A stretch of 7,399 bases of DNA from JAMLIN01 sp964476625 (lineage in GTDB: Bacteria; Pseudomonadota; Gammaproteobacteria; Burkholderiales; Burkholderiaceae_E). Shown here piece after piece: positions 1 through 6,136 of the stretch (positions are counted from its first letter, which is position 1; the number at the start of each line of letters is the position of its first letter). The stretch is from positions 1 through 7,399 of the forward strand of contig CAYZBJ010000120.1 in the NCBI GenBank assembly GCA_964476625.1. The letters run 5' to 3'. The position numbers and the translations under genes are program-made. Under the pieces are notes generated by a model. The model was not told where the DNA came from. It ran no database searches and saw only the letters and a list, made by a program, of their open reading frames with translations.

Positions 1-219
1 TTGGGGCGCCTTGCCGTACAACCGTACTGTCTTCGGCGCCCCGCCTTGCCCTGCACCCGATGCCGAAGCCGGATTGTTCGCTCTCGAGGCATGACCGCGT
101 TGGGGCGGCATTGGGGCGGCCGATGGACGCTTCTCGGGGGTGCGTGCCATACTCTTTATTGCAGAACTAATGTTCTGTTTGGCAGAACTCGAGAGTATGA
201 ACAGGACAGGCCCAGGCAT
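1..219. other. Leader / intergenic region upstream of the aldehyde dehydrogenase
   Basis: No convincing gene lies here. The aldehyde dehydrogenase frame is open back to base 1, but residues encoded before 220 are arginine- and cysteine-rich and unlike the family. The stretch contains an inverted repeat GGGGCGCC (3-10) / GGCGCCCC (35-42), a CCGTAC direct repeat (14-19 and 22-27), a tandem TTGGGGCGGC (100-109 and 111-120), and the half-site cluster at 162-188. Composition drops to A+T-rich only around 147-200, where the promoter presumably lies. I could not pick a convincing -35/-10 pair: TTTATT at 155-160 and TATGAA at 196-201 are weak -10 candidates. The upstream neighbour, possibly a divergent regulator, is outside the window. 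Confidence 0.6.
162..188. promoter_or_regulatory. Putative operator: three CAGAAC half-sites in alternating orientation
   Basis: CAGAAC at 162-167 and its exact complement GTTCTG at 172-177 form a perfect 6+6 inverted repeat around TAAT. A third copy, CAGAAC at 183-188, forms a second inverted repeat with the middle one, with a 5-base spacer. Half-site starts are 10 and 11 bases apart, so all three face the same side of the helix, and the outer two are exactly 21 bases apart. The group sits 32 bases before the aldehyde dehydrogenase start in the only A+T-rich part of the leader. This geometry suits a dimeric or tetrameric regulator, for instance of the IclR, GntR or LysR type, controlling the downstream operon. 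The regulator family is inferred, not visible. Confidence 0.6.
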
Positions 220-1680
220 ATGAGCGCAACGCCGCACGACGACCCCCGGCCGATGCTGATCGGCGGCCAATGGACGAGCGCCGACGCGACCGTCTTCGAC
301 TCGGTGAATCCGGCCACCGGCGAGCGCAACTACCGCATCGCGGGCGCTGGCGCCGGGCAGGTCGACCAGGCGGTCGCGGCGGCGCGCCAGGCGCAGGCCG
401 AGCCGTCCTGGCGGGACATGCTGCCGCATCGGCGCGCCGCGCTGCTGATGCGGATCGCCGACGGCATGGAAGCCAATGCCGACCGGCTCGCCGACGCGCA
501 GCGGCTCGAGAACGGCAAGGTCGTCGCCGAATGCCGCAGCCAGGTCGCCAGCGCGGCGGCCACATTTCGCTACTACGCCGCCGTCTGCGAGACCCTGGGC
601 GAGGAGATCACGCCCTCGCGCGGCGCCTACCTGTCGATGTCGATCCATGAGCCCCATGGCGTGGTCGCCGCGATCACCCCGTGGAATTCGCCGCTCACCA
701 TGGAGGCGCAGAAGGTCGCCCCGGCGCTCGCGGCCGGCAACGCGGTGATCCTCAAGCCTTCCGAAGTCACCCCGACCCCGGCGCTCGAACTCGGCCGGAT
801 CGCCCTCGAGGCGGGCCTCGCGCCCGGCCTGCTCAATGTGTTGCCGGGATTCGGGGCCGAGGTCGGCGGGCCGCTGGTCGCGCATCCCGGGGTCGACATG
901 GTTTCGTTCACCGGCGGTACCGCAAGCGGCCGGCGGATCGCGGAGGTCGCGGCCCGCAAGCTGATGCCAGTCGCGCTCGAGCTCGGCGGCAAGTCGCCGC
1001 ACATCGTGTTCGCCGACGCCGACCTCGATGCGGCGGTCGACGCGATCATCGGCGGCATCTTCGAAGGCAGCGGCCAGTCCTGCGTGGCCGGCTCGCGGCT
1101 GTTCGTCGAGCGTTCGATCCGCGACGAATTCGTCGGGCGCGTCGTCGAGCGGGCGCGCTCGCTGAAGATCGATCTGCCCGATGCGCCCGGTGCGCAGATG
1201 GGGCCGATCGCCTCCTTCGGGCACCGCGAGCGCATCGAATCGATGGTCGATGGCGCGCGCTCTCGTGGCGTCGAGGTGCTCTGCGGCGGCGAGCGGCCGG
1301 CCGATGCGCACCTGGCGGCCGGCGCCTTCTACCGGCCCACCGTGCTCGCGCCGGCCGACGGGGCCGATCCGATCGTGCGCGAGGAGATCTTCGGGCCGGT
1401 GCTTTGCGCGCTTGCCTTCGAGGACGAGGCCGACCTCGTCGCCCAGGCCAACGACAGCGTCTACGGGCTGGCCGCCGGCATCTGGACCCGCGACTTCGGT
1501 CGGGCCTGGCGGCTTGCGCGCGCGCTTGCCGCAGGCACGGTCTGGATCAACACCTACAAGCAGCTGTCGATCTCGACGCCGTTCGGCGGCTTCAAGGACA
1601 GCGGGCTCGGACGCGAGAAGGGGATCGGCGGACTGCGCCTGTACCAGCAGGCCAAGTCGATCTACATCGCGACACGCTGA
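220..1680 (+). CDS. NAD(P)-dependent aldehyde dehydrogenase (ALDH superfamily)
   Basis: A full-length 486-residue cytosolic aldehyde dehydrogenase that oxidises an aldehyde to its carboxylic acid with NAD(P)+. All expected catalytic parts are present: oxyanion Asn156 in PWNSP, cofactor-contacting Lys179 in KPSE, the FTGG turn at 230-233, general base Glu254 in LELGGKSP, nucleophile Cys288 in GQSC, Glu389 in EEIFGPV, and the C-terminal PFGGFKDSGLGRE (454-466). The length is normal for the family. The start at 220 is chosen because family similarity begins there (MLIGGQW at 12-18); its Shine-Dalgarno (AGGACAGG, 203-210) is weak and distant. It is the first gene of a tight set, 25 bases before the oxidoreductase, and lies behind the half-site cluster at 162-188. 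Substrate cannot be read from sequence. Betaine-aldehyde, semialdehyde and aromatic-aldehyde dehydrogenases all look like this. Confidence 0.95.
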   Translation: MSATPHDDPRPMLIGGQWTSADATVFDSVNPATGERNYRIAGAGAGQVDQAVAAARQAQAEPSWRDMLPHRRAALLMRIADGMEANADRLADAQRLENGKVVAECRSQVASAAATFRYYAAVCETLGEEITPSRGAYLSMSIHEPHGVVAAITPWNSPLTMEAQKVAPALAAGNAVILKPSEVTPTPALELGRIALEAGLAPGLLNVLPGFGAEVGGPLVAHPGVDMVSFTGGTASGRRIAEVAARKLMPVALELGGKSPHIVFADADLDAAVDAIIGGIFEGSGQSCVAGSRLFVERSIRDEFVGRVVERARSLKIDLPDAPGAQMGPIASFGHRERIESMVDGARSRGVEVLCGGERPADAHLAAGAFYRPTVLAPADGADPIVREEIFGPVLCALAFEDEADLVAQANDSVYGLAAGIWTRDFGRAWRLARALAAGTVWINTYKQLSISTPFGGFKDSGLGREKGIGGLRLYQQAKSIYIATR

Positions 1681-1705
1681 AAACCAGTTCCAGGAGGGCA
1701 ATACC

Positions 1706-2608
1706 ATGGCGGCGGACACGATCCAACTCGGCTTCATCGGACTCGGCGTGATGGGCGAGCCGATGTGTCGCAACCTGGTACAGAAGTCCGGCGCCCGGGT
1801 CATGGCCTACGATCGCGACCGGGCGCCGCTCGAGCGCATCCGCGAGCATGGCGCCCAGGCATGCGCCCAGCTGCGCGAAGCGGTCGAGGGCTCGAGCGTG
1901 ATCTTCCTGTCGCTGCCCTCGGGCGAGGTGGTGCGCGAACTCGCCCTCGCCGAGGGCGGCCTGCTCGATTGCACGAGCCGGGGGCAGGTGATCGTCGACA
2001 CCAGCACCTCGCCGGTCGGCTCGACCCGCGAACTCGCCGAGCGCTTCGGCGAGCGCGGCGTGACCTTCATCGATGCGCCGGTCGCGCGCACCCGGGCGGC
2101 CGCCGAAGCGGGAGCGCTGTCGGTGATGGTGGGCGCGGAAGCCCAGGTCTTCGAGCAGGTACGCGAGTACATCGCCACCTTCGCCACCGACATCAGCCTG
2201 TGCGGCCCGGTGGGCTGCGGGCAGGTCGTCAAGATCATGAACAACATGGTGCTGTTCGAGACGGTGATGGCGCTGTCCGAAGCCAGGGCGATCGGCGAGC
2301 GCGCCGGCGTGCCCGCCGAACTCCTGTTCGAGGTGCTCTCCAAGGGGTCGGCCGACAGCTTCGCGCTGCGCAACCACGGCATGAAGGCGATCGTCCCCGA
2401 CGAGTTCCCCCTGCGCGCCTTCTCCACCGCCTATGCCCGCAAGGACCTGCGCTATGCGCGCGAGCTCGCCGCCCAGACCGGCGTCGACGCCCGTGGCGCC
2501 GAGACGGTCGACGGCTGGCTCGGCGCCGCGATCGAGGCGGGCGAGGCCGACAACTACTTCCCGGTCATCGCGCGCCGGATCGCAGCAACGCCCCGCGGTT
2601 CACAGTAG
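1706..2608 (+). CDS. NAD(P)-dependent oxidoreductase, 3-hydroxyisobutyrate dehydrogenase (beta-HAD) family
   Basis: A 300-residue cytosolic dehydrogenase of the beta-hydroxyacid family, which interconverts a hydroxy acid, often with a primary alcohol, and the matching semialdehyde. The N-terminal Rossmann fold shows GFIGLGVMGEPM (9-20). DTSTSP (98-103) is the family substrate loop, and catalytic Lys176 lies in GCGQVVKIMNN (170-180). The C-terminal all-helical dimer domain contains a KDL motif (246-248). Oddity: the normally conserved substrate-binding Ser-Gly-Gly after DAPV is Ala-Arg-Thr (127-130 region, Arg128 or neighbouring), resembling the Gly-Arg-Thr of sulfolactaldehyde reductase YihU. 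The start at 1706 follows a strong AGGAGGG (1692-1698). It is the second gene of the operon, and its aldehyde product could feed the aldehyde dehydrogenase. The family call is firm; the substrate is unknown. Confidence 0.93.
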   Translation: MAADTIQLGFIGLGVMGEPMCRNLVQKSGARVMAYDRDRAPLERIREHGAQACAQLREAVEGSSVIFLSLPSGEVVRELALAEGGLLDCTSRGQVIVDTSTSPVGSTRELAERFGERGVTFIDAPVARTRAAAEAGALSVMVGAEAQVFEQVREYIATFATDISLCGPVGCGQVVKIMNNMVLFETVMALSEARAIGERAGVPAELLFEVLSKGSADSFALRNHGMKAIVPDEFPLRAFSTAYARKDLRYARELAAQTGVDARGAETVDGWLGAAIEAGEADNYFPVIARRIAATPRGSQ

Positions 2609-2635
2609 ACTCGTGGCGTTGCTCCGGAGACGACG

Positions 2636-3460
2636 ATGACCCTGATGGCCACAGCCCCCGCCACCCCGCACGACGGCGTCTGGGAGGCATACGCGATCCG
2701 CTATGCCCGCGTCGAACGGCGCCGCGCCGACAACTTCGTGCCGGTCGATCCGCACGACGGCCCGATGCCGATGGACTTCTTCGTGTGGCTCTTGCGCCAG
2801 GGCGAACGGACGATCCTCGTCGACACCGGTTTCGGCGCCGAAGCCGCCAACGCCCGGGGCCGCAAGCTCCTGCGTTGCCCGATCGAAGCGCTGCGGGTGC
2901 TCGATGTCGATCCCGACACGATCACCGACGTGGTCGTCACCCACCTCCACTACGACCATGCCGGCAACCTCGACAAGCTGCCGAACGCCCGTTTCCACAT
3001 CCAGGCTGACGAGGTGTCCTACGCGACCGGCCCCTGCATGTGCCATCCGGTGATGCGGCATGCCTACCGGGTCGAGGACGTCGTCGAGCTGGTGCGCAAG
3101 GTGTATGCCGACCGGGTCGTCTTCTACCAGGGCGATGCGAACCTCGCGCCGGGCGTCGACCTGCTCGCGATCGGCGGCCACACGATGGGCCTGCAGTCGC
3201 TGCGGGTGCGTACCGCCCGCGGCACCATCATCCTTGCTTCGGACGCGAGCCACTACTACGAGAACATCCTCGGCGGGCGGCCCTTCCCGATCGTGCACGA
3301 CGTCGCGAAGATGCTCGACGGCCATCGCCGCCTGCTTGCCGAGGCGGGCGACCCGAAGTTCCTGGTCCCCGGCCACGACCCGCAGGTCCTCGAGCGCTAT
3401 CCGCATGTGCCCGGCGACGAGATCGGCATCGCCATCCTGCACGAGTCGCCGTCGGCCTGA
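2636..3460 (+). CDS. Metallo-beta-lactamase-fold hydrolase, N-acyl homoserine lactonase-like family
   Basis: A 274-residue binuclear-metal hydrolase without a signal peptide, so probably cytosolic. The metal site is complete: HLHYDH (His103, His105, Asp107, His108), His182 in GGHTMG, Asp203 in LASDAS and His247 in VPGHDP. Order and spacing match AHL lactonases such as AiiA, and the early LVDTG strand (61-65) is also typical. The family opens lactone rings, including quorum-sensing acyl homoserine lactones, but many relatives in catabolic clusters hydrolyse other lactones or esters. The start at 2636 has CGGAGA five bases upstream; an in-frame ATG at 2645 is too far from it. It follows the oxidoreductase by 27 bases, so it is probably co-transcribed. 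The operon context favours a catabolic lactonase over quorum quenching, but this is inference. Confidence 0.92.
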   Translation: MTLMATAPATPHDGVWEAYAIRYARVERRRADNFVPVDPHDGPMPMDFFVWLLRQGERTILVDTGFGAEAANARGRKLLRCPIEALRVLDVDPDTITDVVVTHLHYDHAGNLDKLPNARFHIQADEVSYATGPCMCHPVMRHAYRVEDVVELVRKVYADRVVFYQGDANLAPGVDLLAIGGHTMGLQSLRVRTARGTIILASDASHYYENILGGRPFPIVHDVAKMLDGHRRLLAEAGDPKFLVPGHDPQVLERYPHVPGDEIGIAILHESPSA

Positions 3461-3481
3461 GCAGGGAACGGCGGACCGGAC

Positions 3482-3498
3482 CCCCTCGCCCCGAGGGG
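3482..3498. repeat. Short GC-rich hairpin after the lactonase-like gene
   Basis: CCCCTCG (3482-3488) and CGAGGGG (3492-3498) form a perfect 7-base-pair stem closing a three-base loop, 22 bases after the hydrolase stop. No T run follows, so it is not a standard intrinsic terminator. It could slow transcription, protect the upstream mRNA 3' end or assist a Rho-type stop before the 241-base spacer. The rest of the spacer (3499-3701) holds a weaker inverted repeat, TCGACCG (3621-3627) / CGGTCGA (3650-3656), but no gene and no promoter I can support. Confidence 0.45.
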
Positions 3499-3701
3499 CG
3501 TGCTGCCGGGGCGGGCCCTGGGCGCTGCCATGGTGGCCCGCCCGGCGTCGGAAACGCTGTCCACACCGCCCCATCTCGCGTACGCTGCCAACGTCGATTC
3601 ATTGCCGGTTCCCGGCGATCTCGACCGGCCGAAGTCGACTCTCGTCGATCGGTCGATGTCCATGAAGAACCGACTTGAAACAATCCATCAAGGAGACACG
3701 C

Positions 3702-4649
3702 ATGATGAAACGCATCATCGCTGGAGTCGTCGCGGTCATCGGGATCGCGCTGGCCGGTTCGGCAGTCGCCAATGACAAATGGTTCCCGTCGAAGTGGGGC
3801 GCGGACGATGAGCTCGGCGCGGCCAACTACCTTTCGCCCGACAAGGTCCTGGCCGCCTCGAAGCTGATCACGACGGGCAAGGCCTACCCGCTGGGCATCA
3901 CCGTCAACCGGCTGACGCCGGCCTTCCCGCCACGGCGTTGCGACATCTACATCGTGCAGCCGGGCCAGGTCGGTTCGGCCACCGGACTCGGTCCGACCAG
4001 CACGACCTACAACGACGACATCCTGAACTGCTGGATCGGCATCGGCTCGCAGATCGACGGCCTCGGCCACATCGGCATCGGCGATACCTACTACAACGGC
4101 AACAAGTGGGCCGACATCGCACCGATCACCGGGCTGGCCAAGCTCGGCACCCACAATATCCCGCCGATCGTCACCCGCGGCGTGGTGCTCGACATCGCCG
4201 GCCATCGCGGCGTGGAGATGCTCACCGAGGGCGAGGCGATCAACCGGGCCGATATCGAAGGGGCGGCGACGAAGCAGGGTGTCGAGATCCGCGAGGGCGA
4301 CGTCGTCCTGCTGCACACTGGCTGGATGAGCATCCTCGATTCCGATCCGGCGCGCTTCGGCAAGGCCGAGCCCGGCCTCGGCATGGAAGGCGCGAAATAT
4401 CTGGTTGGCAAGGGCGTGGTTGCCGTCGGGGCCGATACCTGGGGTGTCGAGGCGGTTCCGTTCGAGCAGGGCGAGGGCATCTTCGGGGTTCACCAGGAAC
4501 TGCTGACCCGTAACGGCACCTACATCCTCGAGAACATGAACACCGCCGACCTCGTCGCCGACAAGGCCTGGGAGTTCCTGTTCGTGCTCGGCCAGCCGCG
4601 CTATGAGGGCTCGGTCCAGGCGATGATCAATCCGGTGGCGATCCGTTGA
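3702..4649 (+). CDS. Exported cyclase-family (PF04199) metal-dependent hydrolase
   Basis: A 315-residue member of the cyclase/kynurenine-formamidase-like family, which hydrolyses cyclic or linear amides and esters (arylformamidase, isatin hydrolase). Residues 1-23 are a clear signal peptide (MMKR, hydrophobic core, AVA before NDKW), placing the enzyme in the periplasm. Family features include GVVLDIAG (160-167), the GDVVLLHTGW strand (199-208), GADTWGVEAVP (243-253), His264 in GVHQELL and Glu277 in ILENMN. The usual H-x-G-T-H-x-D-x-x-x-H metal motif reads GIGSQIDGLGH (113-123): Asp119 and His123 remain, while the two preceding histidines are Gly113 and Gln117. The start at 3702 has AAGGAG six bases upstream; a TTG at 3675 and an ATG at 3705 are less likely. 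Cys80 and Cys110 could pair in the periplasm. The substrate is unknown. Confidence 0.9.
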   Translation: MMKRIIAGVVAVIGIALAGSAVANDKWFPSKWGADDELGAANYLSPDKVLAASKLITTGKAYPLGITVNRLTPAFPPRRCDIYIVQPGQVGSATGLGPTSTTYNDDILNCWIGIGSQIDGLGHIGIGDTYYNGNKWADIAPITGLAKLGTHNIPPIVTRGVVLDIAGHRGVEMLTEGEAINRADIEGAATKQGVEIREGDVVLLHTGWMSILDSDPARFGKAEPGLGMEGAKYLVGKGVVAVGADTWGVEAVPFEQGEGIFGVHQELLTRNGTYILENMNTADLVADKAWEFLFVLGQPRYEGSVQAMINPVAIR

Positions 4650-4668
4650 TCTCTTGCCTTGTCTGTGA

Positions 4669-4733
4669 CATCCGGCAACGGGCGCGCGCCGCCGGTACGC
4701 CGGATGCCGCCGTTCATGCCGGATTCGTTGCCG
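4669..4733. repeat. Inverted repeats with competing pairings after the cyclase gene
   Basis: CATCCGGC (4669-4676) pairs perfectly with GCCGGATG (4699-4706), enclosing a GGCGCGCGCC palindrome (4681-4690). The overlapping CGGCAACG (4673-4680) pairs perfectly with CGTTGCCG (4726-4733). These two stems share bases 4673-4676, so only one can form fully at a time. GCCGGAT also recurs directly at 4699-4705 and 4719-4725. The region starts 20 bases after the cyclase stop and has no T run. It may be a structured 3' end or a Rho-dependent stop region. Function is unproven. Confidence 0.4.
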
Positions 4734-4802
4734 TGGTGGCCTCGCCGACAAATGATGGGCCACAAGTAAGAAAACGTAACGAATCGCTCATCGGATTACC
4801 GC

Positions 4803-4831
4803 TTTACCTGTCCATGATTCGTCGCGACAAT
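4803..4831 (+). promoter_or_regulatory. Possible sigma-70-type promoter for the MliC-like gene
   Basis: TTTACC (4803-4808, four of six against TTGACA) and GACAAT (4826-4831, four of six against TATAAT) are 17 bases apart, in the most A+T-rich stretch between the cyclase and the small exported protein. Transcription would begin near 4838, giving a leader of about 35 bases. An ACGAATC / GATTCGT inverted repeat (4779-4785 / 4816-4822) brackets the -35 box and could be a regulator site. Both matches are imperfect, so this is tentative. Confidence 0.3.
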
Positions 4832-4872
4832 ACGACCCGGAAATCCAGCCAGGCCATTCAACGGAGATTCCC

Positions 4873-5208
4873 GTGAAATTGTCGTTCAAGTTCCTAGCTG
4901 TATCGATTGGCCTGGCATGTGCGGCAGGCGCCGTGCAGGCGCAAGGCAATGGCCTGACCATGACCAAGGGCCTGTACAAGTGCGAGCTCAATCGGCAGGT
5001 GGACGTCACCGAGGTCTCCCCCGACAGCTCGACCGCAACCATCAAGTGGGGCAAGCGCGGCTATGTCCTGCGCGCGGTACCCGCGCGCACCGGTGCGCTT
5101 CGCTACGAAGACGTCGATTCCGGCCTGACCTGGCTGGTGGTCGTCGGCAAATCGATGCTGCTCGACACCAAGCACGGCAAGCAGCTCGCCAACGAATGCA
5201 AGGTTTGA
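4873..5208 (+). CDS. Small exported protein resembling MliC-type lysozyme inhibitors
   Basis: An 111-residue protein with a signal peptide (MKLSFKF, hydrophobic core, AVQA then QGN), so about 88 residues in the periplasm. The mature part has the outline of the MliC/PliC fold: YKC near its start (Cys37), alternating beta strands, a GALRYED turn (74-80), Trp87, GKSMLLD (92-98) and a last Cys109 that could pair with Cys37. Known MliC proteins block host C-type lysozyme with a Ser-Gly turn and a lysine after the Trp; here the serine is Thr73 and Lys93 is a candidate for the lysine. Cys15 in GLAC is a poor lipobox, so I favour a soluble form. GTG start with ACGGAGA five bases upstream. A terminator follows, so it is probably a single-gene unit. 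Confidence 0.7.
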   Translation: MKLSFKFLAVSIGLACAAGAVQAQGNGLTMTKGLYKCELNRQVDVTEVSPDSSTATIKWGKRGYVLRAVPARTGALRYEDVDSGLTWLVVVGKSMLLDTKHGKQLANECKV

Positions 5209-5270
5209 CCTCATAAGAAGCACAGCGCCGCCGGCTCCTCCCGGCCGGTGCACGGAACGATCAATCTCCC

Positions 5271-5308
5271 GGGCCGCGGCAAATGTCGCGGCCCCTTTTT
5301 TTGTTTTT
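5271..5308 (+). terminator. Strong intrinsic terminator of the MliC-like gene
   Basis: GGGCCGCG (5271-5278) pairs perfectly with CGCGGCCC (5287-5294). The stem extends inward by a G-U and a C-G pair to a four-base AAAT loop. It is followed by seven T, a G, then five T (5296-5308). This is a textbook Rho-independent terminator 62 bases after the MliC-like stop. It lies between two convergent genes, but the reverse strand lacks a T run after the hairpin, so it works mainly for the + strand. Confidence 0.95.
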
Positions 5309-5336
5309 GTCGCCAGGCCGCGCCGGGAGGAAATGC

Positions 5337-6053
5337 TCAGCCCGCGACCGGCGCCGCCTCGTGGCCGGTCAGCACCCAGATGCGCCAGTCTTCCTCGAGC
5401 TGGCTGCGGCCGCGATCGTTGGGCACGTAGTACCAGCCCCGCCATTCGCGTCTCACCCAGCGCCCGAGGGCGGGCGCATACCAGGTGAGGTCGTGGCGGT
5501 AGGGGTCGAGGCGCGCGAAGTCGGGGTGCCTGAACTGGATCTGGCGCTCGATGAGCAGGCATTCGAACTCGCCGGCCGGCACCCGGATTCGCTGCAGCGG
5601 GCCGATCCGGCGCTGGTCGGCCCAGTCATAGCGACCGCTGTCGCCGGCGATGCGGTAGTGGGTCCGCACGAAGCTGGCCACGCCGGTGGCCGGGGGTACC
5701 GGCAGCCAGGGCACCGGTGCTTCGAAGCGGATGCCCGGCGGCCCATAGGCCGGGTCCTGGGTCAGCCGGCCCTGGGCGTCGATGATCTCGGCGCCGAGCG
5801 AGGCGCCTTCGGGCGTATGCCATTCATGGACCTGGCGACCGGTTTCCTCGCGCAGTTCGACGACGAGCTCGCCCTGGCCGACCGTGTTGTAGCCGTTGCG
5901 GCTGGCGTAGCGCCAGCGCTCGCCCGGGCGGGGCGGCCGCGCGGGCGCCGCGTCGGCCGGCAGGGGGGTGCCGGGCCGAGGGGCGGGAATCGCGCAGGCG
6001 GCCGGCAACACGGCCGAGGCGAGCAACAGGCGGCGGCGAAGGATGTCGGTCAT
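5337..6053 (-). CDS. Uncharacterised exported protein or lipoprotein
   Basis: I do not recognise this 238-residue protein. Its N-terminus (MTDILRRRLLLASAVLPAAC) is an export signal: an arginine cluster, a hydrophobic core, then Cys20 in an imperfect lipobox (L-P-A-A-C). It could be a lipoprotein, and the arginines loosely recall a Tat signal. A proline/alanine-rich linker (21-43) leads to a beta-rich, tryptophan- and tyrosine-rich domain: GERWRYASRNGYN (44-56), a VPAGEFECLLIE strand (158-169) of the kind seen in many periplasmic beta-barrel-like proteins, and LTWYAPALGRWVRREWRGWYY (189-209). The start at 6053 has GGAAG just upstream on the minus strand. It lies 83 bases after the small membrane protein gene and may share its transcript. 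It converges on the MliC-like gene. No function is assigned. Confidence 0.85.
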   Translation of the reverse strand: MTDILRRRLLLASAVLPAACAIPAPRPGTPLPADAAPARPPRPGERWRYASRNGYNTVGQGELVVELREETGRQVHEWHTPEGASLGAEIIDAQGRLTQDPAYGPPGIRFEAPVPWLPVPPATGVASFVRTHYRIAGDSGRYDWADQRRIGPLQRIRVPAGEFECLLIERQIQFRHPDFARLDPYRHDLTWYAPALGRWVRREWRGWYYVPNDRGRSQLEEDWRIWVLTGHEAAPVAG

Positions 6054-6089
6054 GGTCGTGCTTCCGTCCAGTACGGGCCGTGAGCACGG

Positions 6090-6114
6090 CGTCGGGCGGA
6101 CAGGCTGCCCGACG
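6090..6114. repeat. Inverted repeat between the two minus-strand envelope genes
   Basis: CGTCGGGC (6090-6097) and GCCCGACG (6107-6114) form a perfect 8-base-pair stem with a nine-base loop in the 83-base gap between the membrane-protein stop and the exported-protein start. No T run follows on either strand, so it is not a standard terminator. In a shared transcript it could act as a stability or attenuation element that sets the relative yield of the two proteins. Confidence 0.45.
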
Positions 6115-6136
6115 GGGCGCCAGGGCCCCGGGCCGC

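Noticed and set aside
1..219. Upstream extension of the aldehyde dehydrogenase frame, including an in-frame ATG at 91
   Set aside because: The extra residues are Arg/Cys-rich and not family-like, and translation would run through the operator-like repeats; the family N-terminus begins right after 220.
2600..3574. 324-residue minus-strand open frame opposite the lactonase-like gene
   Set aside because: It covers a gene with a complete metal-binding motif on the + strand; its own translation has no family pattern, so it is a shadow.
3621..3656. TCGACCG / CGGTCGA inverted repeat before the cyclase gene as an operator
   Set aside because: The arms are 22 bases apart in a TCGA-rich stretch where such matches are expected by chance; too weak to call alone.
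3228..4763. 511-residue open frame on the minus strand opposite the cyclase gene
   Set aside because: It is antisense to two genes with full family motifs and is dominated by Arg, Gly, Ala, Asp and His as expected of a G+C-rich shadow frame. No domain or start signal is recognisable.
4646..4876. 76-residue + strand frame between the cyclase and the MliC-like gene
   Set aside because: There is no ribosome binding site for it, it overlaps the cyclase stop, and it spans inverted repeats and a likely promoter; composition is not protein-like.
5283..6083. 266-residue + strand open frame over the uncharacterised minus-strand gene
   Set aside because: It starts within the intrinsic terminator. The minus-strand frame has a signal peptide, a ribosome binding site and natural amino-acid composition, so the + frame is the shadow.
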